Assembly: GCA_023402075.1 (NCBI GenBank)
Contig: JAEXCS010000025.1
Location: forward strand, 1-64,000
Origin: Bacillota bacterium
Lineage (GTDB): Bacteria > Bacillota > Clostridia > Oscillospirales > Oscillospiraceae
Reading direction: 5' to 3'
Length of the DNA stretch: 64,000 nt
The notes beneath the pieces are model-generated. The model had not been told where the DNA came from. It ran no database searches and saw only the letters and a list, made by a program, of their open reading frames with translations. Of the stretch, positions 8,401 to 15,591 are shown one piece after another (the stretch's first letter is position 1; each line of letters starts with the position of its first letter). The translations under genes and the position numbers were made by a program.

Positions 8401-9844
8401 AATTCTTCACTGTAACGCTGCCTCTGGAGCTATTCAGCGAGCCGATCAGCGCGCCGGTTCCGGCTCCGCCCGATACGGTCCAGTCCTTCAGCCGCAGATT
8501 CTGCATTGTGGCGGAAACCGTGGATTCACCGATAAGTCCCGCGTTTCCTGTTTGGAAAATTTTAAAATTGCTGAGGGTATGTACCGTTCCCGCGTCGTCC
8601 TGTCCGTCAATGGTAATTCCGCCTTGCTCTGCGGAATCCGTCAGGAGGATAGGGGTAAAGCTATCGGGCGCGGCGTCCCTTTGCGCCTTTGCAGGAAGCA
8701 TCTTTTCCTGACGCAAGGTTTTTGTAAAATCAATGTCTCCCATTTGTACGGCGACCGCCCTGCCCTGATGATAATACCGCAGATTGCTTAACTGCCGTGC
8801 ATAAGCAAACTCCACGCCCCCGCGATGCTTTATGCCGCCAACTGTAATGTCTTCGTCATACTTTTGGGCAAACAGGCTGTTGGCCGTGCCGATCAGGGCT
8901 TCCTGATACAGCGGCTTTCCTGCGTAGGAGAGTGTTGCCTTAACGGTAATGTCGTCCCCCGCCGTAAGGTCAGGAAACAGCTCTGTAAACGAGCCGCCCT
9001 CCGCCATGCTGTCCAGCAGAACATAAAGCGTATATGTATTGTCAGAATCAATACTGCCCCAGAAATGGGAAGCGGAGGTTCCGTCCGTATCCGGCGGCTG
9101 TCCGTCCACTGTCACGGCAGCGGTATCACCGCTCTCATCTGTCAGCGAAATAATGGCTTTTGCGTTTTCGGGATTGGTGGCGGCAGACCCCAAATTCGGA
9201 TACCTCAGCTCCACATAAAGGTCTTCCTGATTGACCAGCTTCAGCATTTCGGTTCCATGAGGCTCTCCGATTTCTTCTTTGTCGGACCCTCCAACGGTTT
9301 CACTGAGTGTTCCTCCGCCGTAATAGCCGATTCCCTCTTTTGCGCGAATATCGGGATCATCGGTGCCATCCATCAGCTTTCGCAGCGTATCCACCGCGTC
9401 ATATGTCAGCGAACCCTTGGAATAGTACACATCGGTGACGTCTCCCGTCCGGGGATTCAGATACAGCACATAGCTGCCAAGCAGTGTAAAAAGAAGATTA
9501 CCGGTTTTAGGAAGACTGTCTCCCACCGCAGCTGAATCTATGTAATACAGTGTTTCCGTAACCCCGCCGCCGCTTACCGTTTCCGGCTGTGCGCTTCCTC
9601 CGGCATCCGCCGTCAGGGTCCCCAGCGTACCGGAGACCTTCCGATCCATCAAATCACTCTGGGCCGACATATAAATTTCACGGGCGGCGCCGTCCAAATC
9701 CGTCAGTTGCAGGTGTTTCCACTGCTCATACAGAGCCGAAGCAGTAAAAGACGCAAAGACCCCCACAATTGCGATGACCGCCAAAGTTTCCATCAAGGTA
9801 AAGCCTTGTGTATTCCTTGGTTTTTGTCTGCTTGTTCCCAGCAT
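5498..9844 (-). CDS. Giant prepilin with GLUG-repeat body (putative pilus-tip adhesin)
   Basis: 1448 residues from ATG 9844, which has GGAGG 6 bases upstream; longer in-frame codons lie inside the riboswitch. The N terminus is a textbook type IV prepilin signal: cleavage after G14, FTLME with Glu at +5, and a hydrophobic helix of about 20 residues. Residues of about 60-400 are a non-repetitive region. The rest is dominated by short repeats with GLIG, GLVG, AAGL or AGGL cores spaced about 30-45 residues apart, matching the GLUG motif known from surface adhesins and predicted to form a beta-solenoid. Normal pilins are 100-250 residues, so this is a pilin anchor carrying an adhesin-sized domain. 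It is the first gene of the riboswitch-controlled operon. The role in adhesion is inferred. Confidence 0.85.
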   Translation of the reverse strand: MLGTSRQKPRNTQGFTLMETLAVIAIVGVFASFTASALYEQWKHLQLTDLDGAAREIYMSAQSDLMDRKVSGTLGTLTADAGGSAQPETVSGGGVTETLYYIDSAAVGDSLPKTGNLLFTLLGSYVLYLNPRTGDVTDVYYSKGSLTYDAVDTLRKLMDGTDDPDIRAKEGIGYYGGGTLSETVGGSDKEEIGEPHGTEMLKLVNQEDLYVELRYPNLGSAATNPENAKAIISLTDESGDTAAVTVDGQPPDTDGTSASHFWGSIDSDNTYTLYVLLDSMAEGGSFTELFPDLTAGDDITVKATLSYAGKPLYQEALIGTANSLFAQKYDEDITVGGIKHRGGVEFAYARQLSNLRYYHQGRAVAVQMGDIDFTKTLRQEKMLPAKAQRDAAPDSFTPILLTDSAEQGGITIDGQDDAGTVHTLSNFKIFQTGNAGLIGESTVSATMQNLRLKDWTVSGGAGTGALIGSLNSSRGSVTVKNCGVYLTGAGKGFVTGGNGVSRAEAPTGGLIGEVQAGGKAVLIQSCFSSLAVGNSKQTTGGLIGWVGGGTSGVPVKIQNSYAGGSVAAGTFGAYRTAVGGLIGASTGVVKVSDSFSTAAVFGASACGGLVGAASGSLSIDGSYACGTVVTGAAETYGPLVGSGSAVYTDCKYLSQSGNAVVADAGATPDGVSAYEYDDLAKGVKNTAAKCHPYRQDLLKQAYPFPMVTAEYYGDWPERYEPARKMETPYGLSYYEQYSDGTWGFYGYDKAGNLADSLDYANAKTISLTGYGVLVPEGTDNVKVPRLDKSNLYWGVAVFDGKIALSTLEQDLYPLRNGGSDLLNYNNQTARVAYDAQADRSVYLNPLFAAAISMEPLKVNEADPMQIRTEEQLRNKNSVNEGWYYKQTHNITVTKSDTGYLNLNYTTGGFDGGNNLIIGLKVPLIGTNSCPVKNVRLVSVDIYQSGNVGALAVTSQAAVQNCHLISGSVVSTGGNAAGLIGGLNSNGADVSDCSVGGLDAAQKITVRAGGQYAAGLVATATTGSIRNSTVENTAVSATGNYTSAAGLIAFSNSIVVDGCSVGKAAACSITSQYGSAGGLMVKSQAKVTDCSFAGTVKGYGDAAGLIVSTESASSITSMDGSTANCDVVSENGSAGGLLVKNQAPITNCSFTGTVTAAADAAGLAVTNLDGGNSRINGCAVDANILSSGGNAAGLAITNGSSTSISSCSATGTVTARKTGKTASGGVITNRGTISLSYSVSTVTASGSGGNAAGFVDLMQSGTVASCYYSGTVTAAGGTAAGFCRSIAQGTVSDCFAVGTASAGKGTAVGFVKTAEVWNSRSVVNSYSAVEVLADAGGMTAGFTTDDVKAYINHTAKEDRYVNCYWVSQPGFNEAVSQITNDGGKVVSVTFAQLETLKTVFTGWNWDSGDGSWTLNTSAGQTHPFSEALKGSAYPYPRILMLDFYGDWRH

Positions 9845-9865
9845 GGTTATCCTCCGAAAAGCATG

Positions 9866-9893
9866 AAAAGCTGCCGTGAGCACGACAGCTTTT
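9866..9893 (-). terminator. Riboswitch expression-platform terminator hairpin
   Basis: Arms 9866-9878 and 9881-9893 form a 13-bp stem with one G-U pair and a minimal loop. On the transcribed strand the 3' arm ends in CTTTT, with a second T-run just after. It lies between the c-di-GMP aptamer and the ribosome binding site of the giant pilin gene. Its 3' arm contains GGCAGCT, complementary to AGCTGCC in the 3' part of the aptamer (9933-9939), so the two structures can be mutually exclusive. Confidence 0.7.
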
Positions 9894-9930
9894 AGCACTT
9901 TTCCAATGCACCAACCGTGCATCTTGGCAT

Positions 9931-10032
9931 GTGGCAGCTGGCTGCCGAATGGAAAACCCGCTCCTCTGGGGCAGGAGTTCCACATACGGCCCTATAGCTT
10001 TGCGTCGCCGGCTTTCGCCGGGTTTGCTTTTA
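9931..10032 (-). promoter_or_regulatory. c-di-GMP-I (GEMM) riboswitch aptamer
   Basis: The minus strand shows the conserved GEMM elements in order: GCAAACC, a short stem capped by a GAAA tetraloop (CCGGC-GAAA-GCCGG), GACGCAAAGC, then TATAGGGCC. A variable stem-loop follows (with CTCCT/GGAG and TGGAA/TTCCA pairings), and the 3' element is CAGCCAGCTGCC. This matches the established c-di-GMP-I aptamer consensus. It ends about 87 bases before the start codon of the pilus operon. Boundaries are approximate because the closing P1 helix is weak. Confidence 0.92.
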
Positions 10033-10065
10033 TTCTGCTTTCTCATCTTATTTTCGGCTTAAGTT

Positions 10066-10093
10066 ATCATATTGCGCTTTTATTTGCAAGTAA
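10066..10093 (-). promoter_or_regulatory. Candidate promoter of the pilus operon
   Basis: A -10 element TATGAT (10066-10071) is preceded by a weak -35 TTACTT (10088-10093) with a 16-base spacer. Transcription would begin roughly 20-30 bases before the aptamer. The -35 is poor, so the -10 is the main evidence. The AT-rich stretch 10094-10272 upstream holds nothing else recognisable. Confidence 0.5.
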
Positions 10094-10272
10094 CAAAGTC
10101 ACAAAAATTTGATTTTTGGACGTTTTTGGAACTTTTTGTTATATTTATATTGTTCCCGCACTTTGACGTTAACCTCCGCCGTAGGCAAAACGTATTTTGC
10201 CAAAAAGCAACCATACTTTTCAAACCAGAAAGTATTACCTGTGCTGTTAACACAGGCTCCACGCGATACACG

Positions 10273-10305
10273 AAAAAGGGGCGGCCGGTCATAAGACCGG
10301 CCGCC
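10273..10305 (-). terminator. Terminator of the suf operon
   Basis: An 11-bp perfect stem (10280-10290 with 10295-10305) and a 4-base loop are followed on the minus strand by CC and five T residues (10273-10277). It lies 61 bases after the sufU stop codon. Confidence 0.92.
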
Positions 10306-10366
10306 GGAAAACCGCCCCTGCGGAGAGATATGCGGAAACAGACATTGTAACCGAGGTCTGGATTCC

Positions 10367-10816
10367 TTACAGCCGAAGTTCCTTCTGCTGTTTACCGTCC
10401 AGTGCTTCTTCCAGCGTGTGCCATGCCAGCACGGCGCATTTCACCCGGGCAGGCATGTGGGAAACCCCTTGTAAAGCCACGGCTTCTTCCAGCTTTTCCA
10501 GCTGGGCTTCGTCCGCCACCTCTCCCTTAATCATCCCGAAGAAGAGATGCAGCAGCTCGCGCGCGTCCTCCACCGTTCGCCCCTTGACCAGATCGATCAT
10601 CAGCGAGGCGGAGGCCTGAGAAATTGCGCAGCCGTCTCCCGTAAAGCCCGCGTCTTCAATGACGCCCGCCTTTACCCGCAGTTCCAGAACAATATCGTCT
10701 CCGCAGCTTGGGTTCACGCCTTCCAGCGCGATGGTTGCATCCTCCACCTTGCGGCGATTTTGGGGTGCGCGGCTGTTTTCCACGATAATCTGATTGTACA
10801 GGGCGTTAAGTTCCAA
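10367..10816 (-). CDS. sufU: Fe-S assembly sulfurtransferase/scaffold SufU
   Basis: 149 residues, the normal SufU length. SufU accepts persulfide sulfur from SufS and passes it to SufBCD in Gram-positive bacteria. The zinc and sulfur-transfer ligands are visible: C38 in NPSCGDD, D40, C63 in GDGCAIS and C127 in VKCAVLAW. The start is TTG 10816, because GGAGGTGG is correctly spaced upstream and no in-frame ATG exists there. The gene overlaps the sufS 3' end by 11 bases. It is the last gene of the operon, with a strong terminator after it. Confidence 0.94.
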   Translation of the reverse strand: MELNALYNQIIVENSRAPQNRRKVEDATIALEGVNPSCGDDIVLELRVKAGVIEDAGFTGDGCAISQASASLMIDLVKGRTVEDARELLHLFFGMIKGEVADEAQLEKLEEAVALQGVSHMPARVKCAVLAWHTLEEALDGKQQKELRL

Positions 10817-12026
10817 GGCCCATCCACCTCCTGACCTTTTCCACGCTGCTTAAAAACGCGTCCACGTCTTCTTCCGTGTTGTACACGGCGAAGCTGGCCC
10901 GGGCGCAGGCGGTAATCCCCAAAAACTCCATCAGCGGCTGGGCGCAGTGATGCCCCGCCCGAACCGCAATGCCGTCCGCGTCCAGAATCGTGGCGGTGTC
11001 GTGGGGATGAACACCGTCCACATTAAAGGAAATCACGCCGCACCGCTCCTCCGGGACGGGTTCGCCGTACACCGTCACATGGGGAATCGCAGCCAGTCCC
11101 TTCAGCGCCCGGGCCGTCAGGGCCTTTTCGTGGGCCTGAATCTGCTCCCAGCCAAGAGAGTCCATAAACCGGATGGCTGCGGCAAGACCTACCTCGCCGC
11201 CCACATTGCGGGTTCCTGCCTCAAAGCAGCGGGGAATTTCGGCGTAAGAAACGCTTTGCTCATGGACGGAAGCAATCATATCTCCGCCGCTGAGGAAGGG
11301 CGGCATTTTCTCCAGCAGTTCCTTCTTCCCGTACAGCGCGCCCACGCCCATGGGGGCGTAGAGCTTATGCCCGGAGAAGGCGGCAAAGTCCACGTCCAGC
11401 GCCTTCACATCCACAGGCAGATGGGGCGCGCTCTGTGCGCAGTCCAGCACCACCACTGCGCCCACGGCATGGGCCTTGCGCACAATGCCAGCCACCGGAG
11501 CCTCCAGCCCCAGGACGTTTGAAACCTGCGCAATGGCCACCAGCCGGGTGCGGCTCGTAATTTTCCGGTCCAGCTCCTCCTCGCTCAGGCGCCCGTCGGG
11601 GCCGGGATAAAAATATACCAGCTTCGCGCCGGTGGCCTTGGCCACCCGCTGCCAGGGAACCAGATTACTGTGATGCTCCGCCACAGAGAGGGCGATTTCA
11701 TCCCCGGCCTTCAAAAATTCCAGACCATAGCTGTATGCCACCAGATTCAGGCCCTCGGAGGTATTCTGGGTGAAGATCAGCTCCTCCGGCGCGGCATGGA
11801 GAAAGCCTGCCACCGCCACACGGGCGTTCTCATGGGCATCTGTGGCGCGAACGCCCAGCTCGTACACACCCCGATGGGGGTTGGCGTTGTCCTGACGGTA
11901 ATAGTCCTCCACGGCCTTCAGGACAGACAACGGCTTTTGCGTCGTTGCGGCGTTGTCCAGATAAATCAGACGCTTTCCGTTTTCCGGCACGGTTAAAATG
12001 GGAAACTGTTTTTGCAGTTCGTTCAT
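10806..12026 (-). CDS. sufS: Cysteine desulfurase SufS
   Basis: 406 residues, a group II cysteine desulfurase. It uses PLP to take sulfur from L-cysteine, giving alanine and an enzyme persulfide. The PLP lysine is K221 in SGHKLYAP, and the persulfide cysteine is C361 in RAGHHCAQP. HHC is the class II active-site signature. Its ATG overlaps the sufD stop (ATGA). With SufU beside it, sulfur flow to the SufBCD scaffold is complete in this operon. Confidence 0.96.
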   Translation of the reverse strand: MNELQKQFPILTVPENGKRLIYLDNAATTQKPLSVLKAVEDYYRQDNANPHRGVYELGVRATDAHENARVAVAGFLHAAPEELIFTQNTSEGLNLVAYSYGLEFLKAGDEIALSVAEHHSNLVPWQRVAKATGAKLVYFYPGPDGRLSEEELDRKITSRTRLVAIAQVSNVLGLEAPVAGIVRKAHAVGAVVVLDCAQSAPHLPVDVKALDVDFAAFSGHKLYAPMGVGALYGKKELLEKMPPFLSGGDMIASVHEQSVSYAEIPRCFEAGTRNVGGEVGLAAAIRFMDSLGWEQIQAHEKALTARALKGLAAIPHVTVYGEPVPEERCGVISFNVDGVHPHDTATILDADGIAVRAGHHCAQPLMEFLGITACARASFAVYNTEEDVDAFLSSVEKVRRWMGLGT

Positions 12027-13099
12027 GGCTGACCCAGCCTCCTTCCGATGTTTTCAAGAATTTCCGCACGCAGCGCCTCGTCCGGGATTTGGTCCAAAAC
12101 CGGGGCAAAGCGGGCCTCAACCATCAGGCGCTTGGCCTGCGCGGGGGAAATACCGCGAGAGCAGAGGTAGTAAAGCTGCTGCTCTTCAAACCGGCCCACA
12201 GTGGCGGCATGCTGCCCCTCCACCAGCTCCTCCCCGCACAGAATCAGCGGTGCGGTGCGGTTGCGGGCAGTGGGACTGAGCAGCAAAACAGCTTCCCGCT
12301 CATGGCCCACGGCGCGGACGGCTCCCTGGCGAAAGTCGATAGTACCCCGCAGAATTTTGCGGCTTCGGTCGGCCAGCACACCGGCCGTGCGCAGTTCGCT
12401 ATGGGTATCCTTTCCGGTGTGAATCACCAGATCATTGAAATCCAGCGATTGTTCCCCGTCTCCAAAATAGGCGGTGTCCAAACTGTATTCCGCGGCCCGG
12501 CCTTCCAGTTGAATCCGCGTTCCGCAGGCAGCCACGCTGCCGCCCAGCACGGCGCGGACGATCTCTACCCGTGCACCCTCGGCCACCCGCGCGCCCACGG
12601 CGCTCCAGCTTCGGCTGTCGGTTTCCAGAAGCTGAATCTGAATGAGACGCACCACTGCGCCCGGCGCTGCGTCGATCTGGGTCAAATCCGCCGCCGCGCC
12701 GTGGTCCGCTCCTCCCCGGAGCACTTGCACCACGGTGAGGGCGCTTCCCTCTCCGGCGGAAATGCCCCAGTGGGTAACGGCGGCGCTCTGTTTAGAACTC
12801 AGCGTCCGGGTCAGCATGAGCGGAGCGGCGGTTTTGCCGTCCTGCGCCCGCAGATAGCAAACGGTGCCCGCGTGGTCCATCACAAACCGATCCACCGCCT
12901 CGCCCATCCCGCCGGGGATGGACGCGACAGTCTCCGGCAACGAGGAAAGCAGCTCCACTCCTTCCGGTAATTCCCCACCATATGGCAGGGGCAACGCCTT
13001 GCGGGCAGCCAGCTCCGGCAGCGCCGCGCTGTCCTCCGCCTGATTTACACCGGTCCAGCTCCATGTCGGAACCGGCAAACGGTTGATTGCACTGTTCAT
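12023..13099 (-). CDS. sufD: Fe-S cluster assembly protein SufD
   Basis: 358 residues, somewhat shorter than classical SufD (about 420-440), mostly at the N terminus. The C-terminal SUF-FeS beta-helix domain (about 90-330) is recognisable, ending in the helical segment SRGISPAQAKRLMVEARF. SufD pairs with SufB and binds SufC to form the scaffold. The start ATG 13099 has AGGAGG 8 bases upstream. It lies between sufB and sufS with a 16-base gap to sufB. Confidence 0.9.
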   Translation of the reverse strand: MNSAINRLPVPTWSWTGVNQAEDSAALPELAARKALPLPYGGELPEGVELLSSLPETVASIPGGMGEAVDRFVMDHAGTVCYLRAQDGKTAAPLMLTRTLSSKQSAAVTHWGISAGEGSALTVVQVLRGGADHGAAADLTQIDAAPGAVVRLIQIQLLETDSRSWSAVGARVAEGARVEIVRAVLGGSVAACGTRIQLEGRAAEYSLDTAYFGDGEQSLDFNDLVIHTGKDTHSELRTAGVLADRSRKILRGTIDFRQGAVRAVGHEREAVLLLSPTARNRTAPLILCGEELVEGQHAATVGRFEEQQLYYLCSRGISPAQAKRLMVEARFAPVLDQIPDEALRAEILENIGRRLGQP

Positions 13100-13115
13100 G
13101 TTTCGGTTCCTCCTT

Positions 13116-14534
13116 TCAGCCGATGCTGCCCTTCATTTCAAGATGGATGAGATTGTTCATCTCCACCGCGTATTCCAAGGGCAGCTCCTTGGCAATCGGT
13201 TCTGCAAAGCCGCCCACGATCAAAGCACGGGCGTCCTCCTCGGCAAGGCCCCGGCTCATCAGATAAAAGATAGCTTCTTCGCTGATGCGGCCGATTTTGG
13301 CTTCGTGTCCCACGTCCACCTGATCACAGCGAATATCCATCACCGGCACCGTGTCAGAGCGGGAACGGCTGTCCAGCATCAACGACTCGCAGGAGACGGA
13401 GGACTTGCTTCCCTCGGCCTCCGGAGCCACGGTGACGGCGCTGCGGAAGGTGGAGATACCCCCATCCCGGGAAATGGACTTGGTGGTGATGTGGGAGGTG
13501 GTATTGGGCGCGGCGTGAAGCACCTTCACGCCGGTGTCTAAGTTTTGACCCGCGCCGGCAAAGGTAATGCCGGTGAACTCCATCCGGGAACGCGCGCCCT
13601 TCAAAACACTCATGGGATAAAGATAGGACGTGTGGGAACCGAAGGAGCCGGACACCCACTCCACGGTGCCGCCCTCCTCCACCAGCGCCCGCTTGGTGTT
13701 CAGGTTGTACATATTTTTAGACCAGTTTTCAATGGTGGAATACCGCATCCGGGCGTTTTTGCCCACGTACAGCTCTACGCACCCGGCGTGGAGGTTTGCC
13801 ACGCTGTATTTAGGGGCGGAGCACCCCTCGATGAAGTGCAGATAAGCTCCCTCCTCCACGATGATGAGGGTGTGCTCGAACTGTCCCGCCCCCGGCGCGT
13901 TAAGCCGGAAGTAGGACTGAAGCGGGATTTCCACCGATACGCCTCGCGGCACATAGACGAAGGAGCCGCCGGACCAAACCGCCCCATGCAGCGCGGCAAA
14001 TTTATGGTCGGTGGGCGGAACCAGCCGCATGAAGTGCTTGCGGACCAGTTCTGCATAAGGGCCTGTGAGGGCGCTTTCCATGTCGGTGTAAACCACGCCC
14101 TGGGCGGCAACCTCTGCCCGGACATTGTGGTAAACCACCTCGGAGTCATACTGCGCGCCCACTCCCGCAAGAGACTTGCGCTCTGCTTCGGGAATGCCAA
14201 GACGCTCAAAGGTGTTTTTGATATCCTCGGGTACGTCGGCCCACTTGCCCTGCATGGCGGTTTTGGGGCGGACATAGGTGACAATATGCTCCATGTCCAG
14301 CTCGTCCAGAGGAGGCCCCCACGCAGGCAGAGACATCTCGTTGTATGTCCGCAGAGCCTTCAGGCGGAAAAGCCGCATCCATTCAGGGTCGTGCTTTTCC
14401 TCCGAAATCTTCTCCACGATTGCGGCTGTCAGGCCGGAATCCACTTCAAAGGAAGGGTCCACCCGGTCTTTAATGTCATAGACACTGCGGTCCACCGCCT
14501 CCACCCGAGTCTTTTCTTCATCAAAGCGGCTCAT
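13116..14534 (-). CDS. sufB: Fe-S cluster assembly scaffold SufB
   Basis: 472 residues, the normal length. SufB is the scaffold on which the cluster is built in the SufBC2D complex. Recognisable segments include YDSEVVYHN, VPRGVSVEIPLQ, a GCSAPKY motif, and the C-terminal HEAKIGRISEEAIFYLMSRG. Its start lies 14 bases inside sufC, with GGAGG 9 bases upstream within the sufC coding sequence, so the two genes are translationally coupled. Confidence 0.96.
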   Translation of the reverse strand: MSRFDEEKTRVEAVDRSVYDIKDRVDPSFEVDSGLTAAIVEKISEEKHDPEWMRLFRLKALRTYNEMSLPAWGPPLDELDMEHIVTYVRPKTAMQGKWADVPEDIKNTFERLGIPEAERKSLAGVGAQYDSEVVYHNVRAEVAAQGVVYTDMESALTGPYAELVRKHFMRLVPPTDHKFAALHGAVWSGGSFVYVPRGVSVEIPLQSYFRLNAPGAGQFEHTLIIVEEGAYLHFIEGCSAPKYSVANLHAGCVELYVGKNARMRYSTIENWSKNMYNLNTKRALVEEGGTVEWVSGSFGSHTSYLYPMSVLKGARSRMEFTGITFAGAGQNLDTGVKVLHAAPNTTSHITTKSISRDGGISTFRSAVTVAPEAEGSKSSVSCESLMLDSRSRSDTVPVMDIRCDQVDVGHEAKIGRISEEAIFYLMSRGLAEEDARALIVGGFAEPIAKELPLEYAVEMNNLIHLEMKGSIG

Positions 14535-15285
14535 GAACCCCCGCCTCCTTTTTCAGCTCGCTAAAGCCGCCTTCCGTAATCTCGGAAACCAACTCGGCCC
14601 CACCGGTGCGGGCAATCCGTCCGCCCTCCAGAATGTGAACCGCGTCAATGTCCAGTCCCTCCAGAATTTTGGCGTTGTGGGTGATAATCAGCAAGGCATT
14701 TTGCTTAGAGCGGAAGGCCCTGATTCCCTGCGTCACGGTGCGCACCGCGTCCACGTCCAGCCCGGAATCGGTTTCGTCCAGCATGGCAAGCTTCGGGTGG
14801 AGCATCAGCATCTGCAAAATCTCCGCCTTCTTTTTCTCGCCCCCGGAAAAGCCCACATTCAAGTACCGGTCAGCGTAGGACGCGTTCATGTCCAGCGCGG
14901 CCATCTGCTCCCGCAGCTCCTTGCGAAACAGCAAAACCTTGGGCGGCTTTCCGTCCACCGCGCCCCGCGCGGTGCGCAGGAAGTTTTCCAAGGTAACGCC
15001 GGGAATCTCCTCCGGCGCCTGGAAGGAAAGAAACGCCCCCGCCCGGGCGCGGGCATCCGCCTGTTCCTCCGTAATGTCGCGGCCCTCCAGAAAAATACGG
15101 CCCCGCCGAACCTCATACCGAGGATCGCCCATCACCGCAGAAACCAACGTGGACTTTCCCGTCCCGTTGGGTCCCATCAGCACGTGGAGCTCACCCGGGC
15201 GAATCGTCAGATTGACACCGTCCAAGATCACCTTGTCCTCCACGGACACACTCAAGTCCTGCAATTCAAGCAACGGACTGTTCAT
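14521..15285 (-). CDS. sufC: Fe-S assembly ATPase SufC
   Basis: 254 residues, an ABC-type ATPase without a membrane partner that drives conformational change in SufBD. Walker A GPNGTGKST (38-46), signature SGGEKKKAEI, and LDETDSGLDVDAV around Walker B are typical of SufC. It is the first gene of the operon. AAGGAGGT is placed ideally upstream, and a promoter, a palindrome and a small hairpin lie in the leader. The order C-B-D-S-U differs from the Bacillus order C-D-S-U-B. Confidence 0.96.
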   Translation of the reverse strand: MNSPLLELQDLSVSVEDKVILDGVNLTIRPGELHVLMGPNGTGKSTLVSAVMGDPRYEVRRGRIFLEGRDITEEQADARARAGAFLSFQAPEEIPGVTLENFLRTARGAVDGKPPKVLLFRKELREQMAALDMNASYADRYLNVGFSGGEKKKAEILQMLMLHPKLAMLDETDSGLDVDAVRTVTQGIRAFRSKQNALLIITHNAKILEGLDIDAVHILEGGRIARTGGAELVSEITEGGFSELKKEAGVHEPL

Positions 15286-15301
15286 CTATTTCAACCTCCT
15301 T

Positions 15302-15317
15302 ACCGCCTTTCGGCGGT
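15302..15317 (-). other. GAAA-capped hairpin in the suf leader
   Basis: ACCGCC and GGCGGT pair around a GAAA tetraloop directly before the sufC ribosome binding site. It could tune ribosome access or stabilise the message. It is too small to be a known riboswitch. Confidence 0.5.
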
Positions 15318-15323
15318 GAAATA

Positions 15324-15338
15324 GTTAGAAATGCTAAC
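15324..15338. promoter_or_regulatory. Candidate iron/Fe-S operator at the suf start point
   Basis: Inverted repeat GTTAG-N5-CTAAC, extended to GTTAGA...GCTAACCT on the plus strand. It begins 9 bases downstream of the -10 element, a position where a bound repressor would block initiation. A near-identical repeat precedes the iron-uptake operon at 29611-29626. The CTAACCT half resembles DtxR/IdeR half-sites, but the spacing differs. Confidence 0.55.
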
Positions 15339-15347
15339 CTTTTCTTT

Positions 15348-15376
15348 ATACTATACTAAATTACTATGAAATACAA
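15348..15376 (-). promoter_or_regulatory. suf operon promoter
   Basis: A -35 TTGTAT (15371-15376) and -10 TAGTAT (15348-15353) are separated by 17 bases, in an AT-rich region. The predicted start point is near 15341. The rest of the sufC-transglutaminase gap (15377-15564) is AT-rich and holds nothing else I recognise. Confidence 0.7.
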
Positions 15377-15564
15377 CTGGTTTCATTTAAAATTTTATCG
15401 AAATTTCCACAAATTTATTGAAAAAAGTTGATTGCGCCTTTTCTGTTCTGATAAATTGCATCTGTTTTACTTCACAAGAACAAATCTGCCCTTTTCAAAC
15501 AAATAAAAGATGTCGGCACAAAGATTGAATTAGCATGCAAAAGAAGCAGTGAAACGAGCAAACA

Positions 15565-15591
15565 GCGGGTTGATTTTTCTAATCAACCCGC
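15565..15591 (-). terminator. Hairpin at the end of the iron/flavin operon
   Basis: An 11-bp perfect stem GCGGGTTGATT/AATCAACCCGC with a 5-base loop. The stop codon of the transglutaminase gene lies inside the 5' arm on the transcribed strand. Only a weak T-run (TGTTTG) follows, so termination may be partial. Confidence 0.65.

Noticed and set aside
5789..8791. Several long plus-strand frames opposite the giant pilin, rich in His, Arg and Gly
   Set aside because: They mirror the repeats of the GLUG protein and have no start signals or recognisable domains.
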